Shown here piece after piece: positions 26,568 through 34,553 of a stretch of DNA of 64,000 nucleotides; position 1 is the first letter of the stretch, and each line of letters begins with the position of its first letter. Source of the DNA: Pseudomonas cavernicola (GTDB lineage Bacteria; Pseudomonadota; Gammaproteobacteria; Pseudomonadales; Pseudomonadaceae); the NCBI RefSeq assembly GCF_003596405.1, contig NZ_QYUR01000008.1, positions 310,001 to 374,000 on the forward strand, read 5' to 3'. Below the pieces are notes generated by a model, which made no database searches, was not told the origin of the DNA, and saw nothing but the letters and a program-made list of their open reading frames with translations. The position numbers were made by a program, and so were the translations under genes.

Positions 26568-27572
26568 ATGAAAACAATGAGCGTATTTGTCGGTGTGGAT
26601 GTGGGTGCCAAGACAGTTGTCTTGGCATGGCGAAAGGGTGGTCGCACGCGGGGCAAGCTGGACATCCAGCAAACGCCCGAGGGGCACGCCCAGGCGGTGG
26701 AGCGGATTAAAGCGCTAGAAGCCGTCCAAGTCGTGATGGAGGCCACCGGCGTTTACTACTTGGACTTGGCCGTTGCCTTGAGCAAGGCCGGGATCGTCGT
26801 GTCTGTCATCAACCCCAAAAGCTTCCACCACTTTGCCCAACTCAAGTTGGCGCAAAGCAAGACCGACCCGCTAGACGCGGCCCTCCTGGCCGAGTACGCC
26901 GAGCGGATGACGCCAGCCCCTTGGACTGCGCCGGATACCCTCCGTATGGCGCTGCGTGACATCGGCCGACAAATCAATCGGCTGACCGCGACCCGTACAC
27001 AAGCCAAGAACCGCCTGCACGCCTTGCGCTCCAAACGTGACACGCTGGCGCTGCTGATTGAAGACGAAGTTGAAGCGGTCGAGAGGCTGGATCAGCGCAT
27101 CGAGCGACTCAGCAACGCTGCACAGCGCCTGATTGCCGAGGACGCCGTGTTGAACAGTCAGTTTCAGCATCTGCTGGCAGCCAAAGGTGTTGGCGTTGCC
27201 AGTGCTATTGCGTTACTGGCTGAACTCAGTGTCCTGCCCCAGCATCTGAAGGCGCCGCAAGTCAGTCGCTATGCCGGGCTAGATATCCGCCTGTGCCAAT
27301 CGGGCAGTAGCGTCAATAAGGCTTCACGGCTGAGCAAGGCGGGTAATGCCTATCTACGAAGCGCCCTCTACATGCCGGCACTGAGCGCGGTACGACATGA
27401 CCCAAACGCCAAGGCCTTCTACCTGTCCCTACAACGCCGTGGCAAAAAGAAAATACAGGCCGTATGCGCCGTCATGCGCAAGTACCTGACCGGGCTTTGG
27501 GCTTGCATCCAACTGGGCGAACCCTTCGACTCCAGCAAGCTATTCAGCAAAATCCATCTGGCTGAAGCTTGA
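26568..27572 (+). mobile_element. IS110-family transposase
   Basis: A 334-residue DEDD transposase. N-terminal RuvC-like domain: VGVDVGAKTVVLAW (first Asp), VVMEATGVYYLDL (Glu) and AQSKTDPLDAALLAEYAE (two Asp). C-terminal Transposase_20 domain: LLAAKGVGVASAIALLAEL, SRYAGLDIRLCQSGSSV, GNAYLRSALYMPALSAV. Start at the second of three close ATGs, with GGGCGAG upstream; residues before it look non-coding. The frame is intact, so the element may be active. IS110 elements lack obvious terminal inverted repeats, so I cannot fix its ends. It lies between a GTAGGCTGGGT repeat and a direct-repeat region. Confidence 0.9.
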
Positions 27573-27590
27573 CGTCCAACAGAGTATCTA

Positions 27591-27663
27591 CGGGCTACCT
27601 TTCGCCTGCAGGGTTCGTAGGGCGGGAACGCAAGCCAATTTGATCGTTCCCAAGCTTTTGCGT
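27591..27663. repeat. ~73-bp direct repeat, copy 1 (with copy 2 at 27845-27916)
   Basis: CGGGCTACCTTTCGCCTGCA...GTTCCCAAGCTTTTGCG recurs with few changes at 27845-27916. The two copies enclose a different hairpin (27668-27693). The first begins 18 bases after the IS110 stop codon. Confidence 0.8.
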
Positions 27664-27667
27664 TGAT

Positions 27668-27693
27668 CGTTCCCACGCTCCAGCGTGGGAACG
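27668..27693. repeat. Dispersed hairpin CGTTCCCACGCT/AGCGTGGGAACG
   Basis: Perfect 12-bp arms with a two-base loop. The sequence is of the type found in many copies between pseudomonad genes. It lies within the gene-free 27573-28198 stretch, where apart from the repeats I see nothing. Confidence 0.7.
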
Positions 27694-27844
27694 CAGCTAA
27701 AGACGCTCCGCGTCTGCTCTACATGCCGGACGCAGAGTGTCCTGCCAGGGTTCCCGCGCAGGCGGGAATTCAATCAAATTCGGGATCGTGCATAGGGGAG
27801 TCGCCGAGCGACTCCTTGTTGGGTATCACTTCGTTCAGCACCAA

Positions 27845-27916
27845 CGGGCTACCTTTCGCCTGCAGGCTTCGTAGGGCGGGACGGCAATCCAATTTGATCG
27901 TTCCCAAGTTCTTGCG
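27845..27916. repeat. ~73-bp direct repeat, copy 2
   Basis: Second copy of the block at 27591-27663, same orientation, with small differences such as GGACGGCAATCC for GGAACGCAAGCC. Confidence 0.8.
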
Positions 27917-28198
27917 TAGGAACCAGCATTTACGCAGGTGCCGCCGGAGCAACTTGCCGAGGGGGAGGGCTGCCGTGGAGTCTGCGCCGGCATTGCGTCT
28001 GCTGCTATTTCAGGGCTGAAAACCAGTCCCAAACGTGCTTATGGCACGCCGGGAGTCTGGCACCTGACGTGGGGGAGTGCGACTTCACCTTATGAGCGAA
28101 GCCGAGCCGGGCGCCACCAGGTACAACCTGACCAGTGACTTAAGCGGGGCGCCGGACGGCTGCGCTAAGTTAGGAGCCTCGGGCGTTATGGTCAATTG

Positions 28199-28226
28199 CG
28201 ATTATCGAACTATGGTTCGATAATCG
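28199..28226. promoter_or_regulatory. PcaR operator at the pcaR promoter
   Basis: CGATTATCGAAC (28199-28210) and its exact reverse complement GTTCGATAATCG (28215-28226) are separated by TATG, a perfect 12-bp inverted repeat 40 bp before the pcaR start. The half-site equals the core of the PcaR recognition sequence GTTCGATAATCGCAC known from P. putida (from memory) and recurs before pcaI. It implies autoregulation. Confidence 0.85.
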
Positions 28227-28265
28227 GTCGGAACCTCAACTCCAATGCCTGCAAGGACAAGAACA

Positions 28266-29108
28266 ATGAGCGACGAACAGCGCGCAAGCCCGCCACCACT
28301 AGCGCCTCCGATTATTGCCTCGCCGGCCAAGCGCATCGAGGCTTTCGCGGGTGATCCGAACTTCATGACATCCCTGGCCAGGGGCCTCGTCGTTATCCAT
28401 GCGTTCCAGGAACGCAAGCGCCACCTGACCATCGCGCAGATCAGCCACCGCACCGAGATCCCCCGCGCTGCCGTGCGCCGCTGCTTGTATACCTTGATGA
28501 AGCTGGGCTACGTCACCACCGACGGGCGCACCTACTCGCTGCTGCCCAAGGTACTGACCCTTGGCCACGCCTATGTGTCCTCGACCCCGCTGGCGGTCAC
28601 CGCCCAGCCGATCCTCGACCGCCTCAGCGAGCAACTGCACGAAGCCTGTTCGATGGCGACCCTGGAAGGCGACGAGATTCTCTACATCGCCCGCTCGGCG
28701 ACGCCGCAACGGTTGATCTCGGTCGATCTGAGTGTCGGCAGCCGCCTGCCGGCCTACTGCACCTCCATGGGACGGATTCTGCTCGCCGCACTGGATGACG
28801 CGGCACTGAGCGACTACCTCAGCCATGCCGATCTGCAAGTGAAGACCTCGCGCACCGTGCACACCCCCGAAGCATTGCGGGCGAGCATCGAGGAGATCCG
28901 AAGCCAGGGTTGGGTGGTGATCGATCAGGAGCTGGAGGTCGGCCTGCGTTCGGTGGCGGTGCCGGTCAGGGATTCAGCCGGGCAGGTGCTGGCGGCCCTC
29001 AACGTAGGCACTCATGCCGGTCGAGTTACCCGCAAGGAGTTGGAGTCGCGCTTTCTGCCGGCGTTGCTGGAGGCCAGCAAGGAACTGAGTGCGCGATTGT
29101 TCCCTTAG
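28266..29108 (+). CDS. pcaR: PcaR, IclR-family activator of the beta-ketoadipate pathway
   Basis: A 280-residue IclR-type regulator starting MSDEQRASPPP with AAGGACA upstream; an earlier ATG seven codons back is less like homologues. The N-terminal winged helix has FMTSLARGLVVIHAFQERKRHLTIAQISHRTEIPRAAVRRCLYTL. The C-terminal effector domain has EGDEILYIARSA, GSRLPAYCTSMGRILLA and LEVGLRSVAVPVRD. The SPAKRIEAF and RKRHLTIAQISHRTEIPRA segments closely follow P. putida PcaR, which activates pca genes with beta-ketoadipate. Operators are present in front of it and of pcaI. Confidence 0.95.
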   Translation: MSDEQRASPPPLAPPIIASPAKRIEAFAGDPNFMTSLARGLVVIHAFQERKRHLTIAQISHRTEIPRAAVRRCLYTLMKLGYVTTDGRTYSLLPKVLTLGHAYVSSTPLAVTAQPILDRLSEQLHEACSMATLEGDEILYIARSATPQRLISVDLSVGSRLPAYCTSMGRILLAALDDAALSDYLSHADLQVKTSRTVHTPEALRASIEEIRSQGWVVIDQELEVGLRSVAVPVRDSAGQVLAALNVGTHAGRVTRKELESRFLPALLEASKELSARLFP

Positions 29109-29136
29109 AAGGCAGCAGTCACTTGCTGGTAATACC

Positions 29137-29149
29137 GTTCGATTATCGG
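29137..29149. promoter_or_regulatory. Solitary PcaR-like half-site
   Basis: GTTCGATTATCGG shares the CGATTATCG core with the pcaR and pcaI operators. It lies 28 bp after pcaR and 350 bp before benR. It has no matching second half, so its role is uncertain. Confidence 0.4.
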
Positions 29150-29496
29150 CTACTGGGCTGATAACCGAATTGTGAGAGTGGGCAGCACATCTTACCGTGC
29201 AGGTTGCAGCGCTCCATCTGGAGCGCGTCCTGATAAAAACAATGAGATGTGGCCGTGACTAACTTCTGCTTCCAGCGCGCAAGCGCACCTCCATTCGATA
29301 CCAGATGGCCACATTCATGCGCAGATGCAGCACTACCAGGATGTAACCTCAGAGCCTGACCGGCAGGGCAGGGTGGGCCCGCCCGCCGGTCAGTTGTCTG
29401 ACAATCTGTGGTAGGGAATCCGGTAGATTAGCCATAAGGCTTGGCCTGGATGCTTGAGCCGCGCGAGTTGAAAATGACATCAAGAGTGTCTTGCGT
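29150..29496. other. Intergenic region upstream of benR
   Basis: No gene is seen. The region presumably holds the benR promoter. GGTTATCAG-like and GCCCGCCCGCCGG GC-rich patches are present, but I identify no site with confidence. Confidence 0.4.
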
Positions 29497-30453
29497 ATGA
29501 ATAGTCCCCTGCTGAGTGAACGCAGTATGGTGTTTGAGCGTGGCGACCCCTACGAGGTGTCTGGCTACGTCAATCAGCATGTGGGCAACCATTGCATTCG
29601 TCTGCCCGCTGTCGGCCATCCGCTGGCTAGCCTCAGCCACCGCAAGTTCGCCAGCCTGGATCTCTGCCAGATCAGCTATGGCGGCAGCGTGCGCGTCACT
29701 TCCCCGGCCTTGGAGAACATCTTCCATCTGCAGATCCTGTTGAAGGGGCACTGCCTGTGGAAGGGCCGCGAGCAGGAAAAATTCCTCGCTCCCGGTGAGC
29801 TGTTGCTGATCAATCCGGATGATCCAGTCGACCTGACCTACTCGGACGATTGCGAAAAATTCATCCTCAAGCTACCCGTGTCGCTGCTCGAAGCCACCTG
29901 CAACGAGCAACGCTGGTTGAAGCCAAGCGAAGGCGTGCGTTTCACCCAGAACCGCTACCGTCTGCAGGAACTCGAAGGCTTTGTCGGCTTGCTCGGCCTG
30001 GTTTGCCAGGAGGCGGAGTCCGATCTGATCCTGCCAAGGATCAGTGAGCACTACACGCAGATCATCGCCAGCAAATTGTTGACCCTGCTCAAGACCAACG
30101 TCAGCCGCGAGGAGCTGTGTGCGCAGGCGGCTTCGTTCGAGCGGATTGCCCATTACATCGACAGCAATCTGAAGCAGGACATCTGCGTCGAGCAGCTGGC
30201 CAGCCAGGCGCATATCAGCCTGCGCTCGCTGTATGCCTTGTTCGAGCGGTATGCCGGCAGTACGCCGAAGAGCTACATCCGGCGCAAAAAGCTGGAACAG
30301 ATCAATGCTTGCCTGAGCGACCCGAGCTGTAGCGTGCGCAATGTCACCGAGATCGCGCTGGATTACGGCTTCCTGCACCTCGGACGTTTTTCCGAAAGCT
30401 ACAAGATCGCCTTCGGCGAGCTGCCTTCGGACACCCTCAAGCACAGGGTCTGA
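29497..30453 (+). CDS. benR: BenR, AraC/XylS-family activator of benzoate genes
   Basis: A 318-residue activator from the ATG at 29497; a TTG two codons earlier is less likely. The N-terminal sensing domain has DPYEVSGYVNQHVGNHC, ASLSHRKFASLDLCQISYGGSVRVTSPALEN, and FLAPGELLLINPDDPVDLTYSDDCEKFILK. The C-terminal two-HTH domain has DICVEQLASQAHISLRSLYALFERYAGSTPKSYIRRKKLEQ and VTEIALDYGFLHLGRFSESYK. It is co-linear with P. putida BenR, which binds benzoate and turns on benABC. Its presumed sites are two direct TGC(A/G)-N6-GGATA boxes at 30576-30611. Confidence 0.95.
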   Translation: MNSPLLSERSMVFERGDPYEVSGYVNQHVGNHCIRLPAVGHPLASLSHRKFASLDLCQISYGGSVRVTSPALENIFHLQILLKGHCLWKGREQEKFLAPGELLLINPDDPVDLTYSDDCEKFILKLPVSLLEATCNEQRWLKPSEGVRFTQNRYRLQELEGFVGLLGLVCQEAESDLILPRISEHYTQIIASKLLTLLKTNVSREELCAQAASFERIAHYIDSNLKQDICVEQLASQAHISLRSLYALFERYAGSTPKSYIRRKKLEQINACLSDPSCSVRNVTEIALDYGFLHLGRFSESYKIAFGELPSDTLKHRV

Positions 30454-30462
30454 TCGCTTGAT

Positions 30463-30556
30463 CCCCGCGTTCGCGGGGAAGACGTAATCAGGTAAATCCG
30501 CGCCATCCCCTCGATATCCCGCCATATACCCATCCGTAATCCCCGCGCAGGCGGGG
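30463..30556. repeat. Pair of CCCCGC/GCGGGG hairpins
   Basis: CCCCGCG-TT-CGCGGGG (30463-30478) and CCCCGC-GCAG-GCGGGG (30541-30556) lie in opposite contexts about 60 bp apart. They form a typical dispersed repeat pair between benR and the benA promoter and may serve as the benR terminator. Confidence 0.55.
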
Positions 30557-30575
30557 ACCCAGTAACAACAGCCAC

Positions 30576-30611
30576 TGCACAAAACGGATAGATGTCTGCG
30601 CAAAGCGGATA
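30576..30611 (+). promoter_or_regulatory. BenR binding boxes and benA promoter
   Basis: Two direct repeats, TGCACAAAACGGATA (30576-30590) and TGCGCAAAGCGGATA (30597-30611), are separated by 6 bp. Both fit the XylS/BenR half-site TGCA-N6-GGNTA, and the 21-bp periodicity puts both on one face of the helix. TAGTCT at 30633-30638 is the likely -10, with the distal end of the second box overlapping the -35 position. benA starts 37 bp after that. Confidence 0.9.
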
Positions 30612-30674
30612 TTGCGCGCCCTCCTGCGTCCCTAGTCTTGGCCTGTCAGTACAAAAACAATGGAGGCCCTGGCC

Positions 30675-32036
30675 ATGTCCCTGGGATTCGACTTTATTAA
30701 TTCCCTGCTTGAAGAAGACAAGGAGAAGGGCATCTACCGCTGTAAGCGTGAGATGTTCACCGATCCCCGGCTGTTCGATCTCGAGATGAAACACATCTTC
30801 GAGGGTAACTGGCTGTATCTCGCCCACGAGAGCCAGATCCCCAACAAGAACGACTACATCACCACCGTTATGGGGCGCCGGCCGATCTTCATCGCGCGCA
30901 ACAAAGACGGCGTACTCAACGCGTTCATCAACGCCTGCAGTCACCGCGGTGCGATGCTCTGCCGCCACAAGAGCGGCAACAAGTCCTCTTATACCTGCCC
31001 GTTCCACGGCTGGACCTTCAATAACTCCGGCAAGCTGCTCAAGGTCAAAGATCCGGCCGATGCCGGCTACCCGGATAGCTTCAACTGCGAAGGCTCCCAC
31101 GACCTGACCAAGGTCGCGCGTTTCGAGTCCTATCGTGGCTTCCTGTTCGGCAGCTTGAACGCCGACGTCAAACCATTGGTCGAGCACTTGGGTGAGTCGG
31201 CGAAGATCATCGACATGATCGTTGACCAGTCGCCGGATGGGCTGGAAGTGCTGCGTGGCTCATCCAGCTACATCTACGAAGGCAACTGGAAACTGACCGC
31301 CGAGAATGGCGCCGACGGCTACCACGTCAGCTCCGTGCACTGGAACTACGCCGCCACCCAGAACCAGCGCAAGCAGCGCGAAGCCGGCGAAGAAGTGCGC
31401 ACCATGAGCGCTGGTGGCTGGGGCAAGAAGGGCGGTGGTTTCTACTCCTTCGAGCAAGGCCACCTGCTGCTCTGGACCCGCTGGGACAACCCGCAAGACC
31501 GTCCGCTGTACGAGCGCCGTGATGAATTGGTGAGCGATTACGGTCCGGCGCGTGCCGATTGGATGATTGGCAACTCGCGCAACCTCTGCCTGTACCCGAA
31601 CGTGTACCTGATGGACCAGTTCAGCTCGCAAATCCGTATTGCCCGGCCGATCTCGATCGACAAAACCGAAATCACCATCTACTGCATCGCACCCAAGGGC
31701 GAGAGCGCCGAGGCACGCGCCAGCCGCATCCGTCAGTACGAAGACTTCTTCAACGTTAGCGGCATGGCTACCCCCGATGACCTGGAAGAGTTCCGCTCCT
31801 GCCAGCAGGGCTATCAGGGCAGTCACGCCGGTTGGAACGATATGTCCCGCGGTGCCGAGCACTGGGTGGAAGGCGCCGATGAAGCCGCGCAAGAAATTGA
31901 CCTCAAACCCAAGCTCAGCGGTGTGCGCACCGAAGATGAGGGTCTGTTCGTGCTGCAGCACCAGTACTGGCAGCAGACCATGATCGCGGCGCTGAAAAAA
32001 GAGCAAGAGCAACTGATTCACGTGGAGGGTGCGTAA
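30675..32036 (+). CDS. benA: Benzoate 1,2-dioxygenase large subunit BenA
   Basis: A 453-residue oxygenase alpha subunit (start [25 protein letters not shown] upstream). Rieske [2Fe-2S] ligands are in [11 protein letters not shown] and SYTCPFHGW (~96-119). The mononuclear iron site is in [14 protein letters not shown] (~209-222), with the bridging Asp in the conserved region. With BenB it forms the oxygenase that converts benzoate to the cis-1,2-dihydrodiol. It overlaps benB by one base (TAATG). Co-linear with P. putida BenA; toluate dioxygenase XylX is the closest alternative, but chromosomal ben context settles it. Confidence 0.95.
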   Translation: MSLGFDFINSLLEEDKEKGIYRCKREMFTDPRLFDLEMKHIFEGNWLYLAHESQIPNKNDYITTVMGRRPIFIARNKDGVLNAFINACSHRGAMLCRHKSGNKSSYTCPFHGWTFNNSGKLLKVKDPADAGYPDSFNCEGSHDLTKVARFESYRGFLFGSLNADVKPLVEHLGESAKIIDMIVDQSPDGLEVLRGSSSYIYEGNWKLTAENGADGYHVSSVHWNYAATQNQRKQREAGEEVRTMSAGGWGKKGGGFYSFEQGHLLLWTRWDNPQDRPLYERRDELVSDYGPARADWMIGNSRNLCLYPNVYLMDQFSSQIRIARPISIDKTEITIYCIAPKGESAEARASRIRQYEDFFNVSGMATPDDLEEFRSCQQGYQGSHAGWNDMSRGAEHWVEGADEAAQEIDLKPKLSGVRTEDEGLFVLQHQYWQQTMIAALKKEQEQLIHVEGA

Positions 32037-32524
32037 TGAGCATTTCCTACGAAGCCGTGCGCGACTTCCTCTACCGCGAAGCGCGTTACCTGGATGACAA
32101 GGACTGGGACAGCTGGTTGGAGTTGTACGCCGCGGATGCGACCTTCTGGATGCCGTCCTGGGACGATAATGACGAGCTGACCGAGGACCCGCAGACCGAA
32201 ATCTCGCTGATCTGGTACGGCAGCCGCGGTGGCTTGGAAGACCGCGTGTTCCGCATCAAGACCGAGCGCTCCAGCGCGAGCATTCCGGACACCCGTACCT
32301 CGCACAACATCAGCAACATCGAGCTCCTCCAGCAGGCCGATGGCGTGTGCACGCTGCGCTTCAACTGGCACACCCTGAGCTTCCGCTACAAGACCGTGGA
32401 CAGCTACTTCGGCACCAGCTTCTACACCCTCGATGTGCGCGGCGACAGCCCGCTGATCAAGGCCAAGAAGGTTGTGTTGAAGAACGACTACGTACGCCAA
32501 GTCATCGACGTGTATCACCTCTGA
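32036..32524 (+). CDS. benB: Benzoate 1,2-dioxygenase small subunit BenB
   Basis: A 162-residue beta subunit of the ring-hydroxylating oxygenase: VRDFLYREARYLDDKDWDSWLELYAADATFWMPSWDD, SLIWYGSRGGLEDRVFRIKTERSSASIPDTRTSHNISNIE, and the terminal KAKKVVLKNDYVRQVIDVYHL. It has a cone-like NTF2 fold, structural and not redox-active. Translationally coupled to benA. Confidence 0.95.
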   Translation: MSISYEAVRDFLYREARYLDDKDWDSWLELYAADATFWMPSWDDNDELTEDPQTEISLIWYGSRGGLEDRVFRIKTERSSASIPDTRTSHNISNIELLQQADGVCTLRFNWHTLSFRYKTVDSYFGTSFYTLDVRGDSPLIKAKKVVLKNDYVRQVIDVYHL

Positions 32525-32537
32525 GGGGCGCGCCAAC

Positions 32538-33551
32538 ATGAGCCATAAAATCGCATTCAACTTCGAAGACGGGGTGACCCGGTTCATCGACGCCACCCCC
32601 AACGAGACAGTTGCCGATGCGGCCTATCGTCAGGGGATCAACATTCCGCTGGACTGCCGTGATGGCGCCTGCGGCACCTGCAAGTGCCGCGCCGAAGCCG
32701 GTCAGTACGACTTGGGCCAGGACTATATCGATGACGCCCTGAGCGAAGAGGAAGCCGCGCAAGGTTTCGTCCTGACCTGCCAGATGCGCGCCCAGAGCGA
32801 CTGCGTGATCAGCGTGCCGGCCTCGTCGCAAGTCTGCAAAACCGCGCAGGCCAGTTTCGAAGCGGCGATCAGCAACGTGCGTCAGCTGTCCGACAGCACC
32901 ATCGCGTTGTCAATCAAGGGCGAGGCACTGACCAAGCTGGCCTTCTTGCCGGGCCAGTACGTCAACCTGCAGGTGCCGGGCAGCGAGCAGAGCCGTGCCT
33001 ATTCGTTCAGCTCGTTGCAGCGCGATGGCGAGGTCAGCTTCCTGATCCGCAACGTGCCGGGTGGGCTGATGAGCAGTTTCCTCACCAGCCTGGCCAAGGC
33101 TGGCGACAGCATGAACCTGGCCGGCCCGTTGGGCAGCTTCTACCTGCGTGAGATCAAGCGTCCGTTGCTACTGCTGGCCGGCGGCACCGGCCTGGCGCCG
33201 TTCACCGCGATGCTCGAGAAGATTGCCGAGCAGGGCAGCGAGCACCCGTTGCACCTGATCTACGGGGTCACTAACGATTTCGACCTGGTGGAAATGGAGC
33301 GTATCGAGGCCCTGGCCGCGTGTATTCCCAACTTCACCTACAGCGCCTGTGTGGCCAACCCGGACAGCAGCTATCCGCAGAAGGGCTATGTGACTCAGCA
33401 CATTTCGCCTGCGCACCTCAACGATGGCGAAGTCGACATCTACCTGTGCGGCCCGCCGCCGATGGTCGAGGCGGTCAGCCAGTTCATCCGAGAGAAGGGC
33501 ATTCAGCCGGCGAACTTCTACTACGAGAAATTCGCCGCCAGCGTCGCCTGA
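32538..33551 (+). CDS. benC: Benzoate dioxygenase reductase BenC
   Basis: A 337-residue NADH:acceptor reductase. The plant-type [2Fe-2S] domain (1-95) has ligands in CRDGACGTCKC and the distal Cys in FVLTCQMRA. The FAD-binding barrel has RAYSFSSLQ (~153-161) and the NADH domain has LLLAGGTGLAPFTAML, YGVTNDFDLVEME and VDIYLCGPPPMVEAV. It passes electrons from NADH to BenAB. 13 bp after benB. Confidence 0.95.
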   Translation: MSHKIAFNFEDGVTRFIDATPNETVADAAYRQGINIPLDCRDGACGTCKCRAEAGQYDLGQDYIDDALSEEEAAQGFVLTCQMRAQSDCVISVPASSQVCKTAQASFEAAISNVRQLSDSTIALSIKGEALTKLAFLPGQYVNLQVPGSEQSRAYSFSSLQRDGEVSFLIRNVPGGLMSSFLTSLAKAGDSMNLAGPLGSFYLREIKRPLLLLAGGTGLAPFTAMLEKIAEQGSEHPLHLIYGVTNDFDLVEMERIEALAACIPNFTYSACVANPDSSYPQKGYVTQHISPAHLNDGEVDIYLCGPPPMVEAVSQFIREKGIQPANFYYEKFAASVA

Positions 33552-33560
33552 GCCTCAGTT

Positions 33561-33658
33561 CCCCTCTCCCATTCATGGGAGAGGGGCTGGGGGAGAGAGT
33601 GTAGCAGCCAACGCAAAAGCTGCCCTCTCCCCAGCCCTCTCCCGCAAGCGGGAGAGGG
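33561..33658. repeat. Two CCCTCTCCC/GGGAGAGGG hairpins
   Basis: CCCCTCTCCCAT-TC-ATGGGAGAGGGG (33561-33586) and CCCTCTCCCGC-AA-GCGGGAGAGGG (33635-33658) fill most of the benC-benD gap. This dispersed-repeat type is common in pseudomonads and xanthomonads. Inside an operon it could lower downstream expression or protect the benABC message from 3' decay. Confidence 0.75.
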
Positions 33659-33723
33659 GGCGAAGCTGGACCACGAGATAGCCTTGGACCCGTTCGCGGG
33701 ATCCCATTGAACGGATCATTGCC

Positions 33724-34500
33724 ATGAACAAGAGATTTCATAACAAGGTCGCGGTGGTTACCGGAGCGGCCCAAGGTATCGGTCGCCGTGTCGCTGAGCG
33801 GATGGCCGCCGAGGGCGGGCGTTTGGTGCTGGTCGACCGTTCCGAACTGGTCCACGAACTGGCCGAAGAACTGAACGGCGTCAGCGACGTGCTGACCCTG
33901 ACCGCCGACCTCGAACAGTATGGCGATTGCTCGCGGGTGATGGCGGCGGCCCGAGAGCGCTTCGGGCGCCTGGACATCCTGATCAATAACGTCGGCGGCA
34001 CCATCTGGGCCAAGCCGTTCGAGCATTACCAGGAGCACGAGATCGAAGCCGAAGTGCGCCGCTCGCTGTTCCCCACCCTGTGGTGCTGCCATGCGGCGCT
34101 GCCGTACATGCTCGAGCAGGGCAGTGGCGCCATCGTCAACGTCTCCTCGATCGCCACCCGCAGCCTCAACCGTGTGCCCTACGGCGCGGCCAAGGGTGGC
34201 GTGAATGCGCTGACCGCCTGCCTGGCGTTCGAGAACGCGCAGCGCGGCATCCGCGTCAACGCCACCGCGCCAGGCGGCACCGAAGCGCCGCCACGGCGGA
34301 TTCCACGTAACGCGGCCGAGCAGAGTGAAGAGGAAAAGGTCTGGTATCAGCAGATCGTCGATCAGACCCTCGACAGCACGCTGATGAAACGCTACGGCAG
34401 CATCGACGAGCAGGTCGGGGCGATTCTGTTCCTGGCCTCGGATGAGGCTTCGTATATCACCGGTATGACTCTGCCAGTCGGCGGTGGCGATCTGGGTTGA
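33724..34500 (+). CDS. benD: Benzoate cis-diol dehydrogenase BenD
   Basis: A 258-residue short-chain dehydrogenase: cofactor loop VVTGAAQGIGRRVAERM, NNVGGTIWAKPF, catalytic Ser in NVSSIATRSLNR and the YGAAKGGVNAL Tyr-x3-Lys, then ATAPGGTEAPPRR. It converts 1,2-dihydroxycyclohexa-3,5-diene-1-carboxylate to catechol with CO2 release and NADH formation. It follows the hairpin repeats and is 53 bp before benK. Confidence 0.95.
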   Translation: MNKRFHNKVAVVTGAAQGIGRRVAERMAAEGGRLVLVDRSELVHELAEELNGVSDVLTLTADLEQYGDCSRVMAAARERFGRLDILINNVGGTIWAKPFEHYQEHEIEAEVRRSLFPTLWCCHAALPYMLEQGSGAIVNVSSIATRSLNRVPYGAAKGGVNALTACLAFENAQRGIRVNATAPGGTEAPPRRIPRNAAEQSEEEKVWYQQIVDQTLDSTLMKRYGSIDEQVGAILFLASDEASYITGMTLPVGGGDLG

Positions 34501-34553
34501 TCGGCCCGCTTACGCGGTTTCTAGACAACAAAAACAAAAGAGAGACAGATGCC

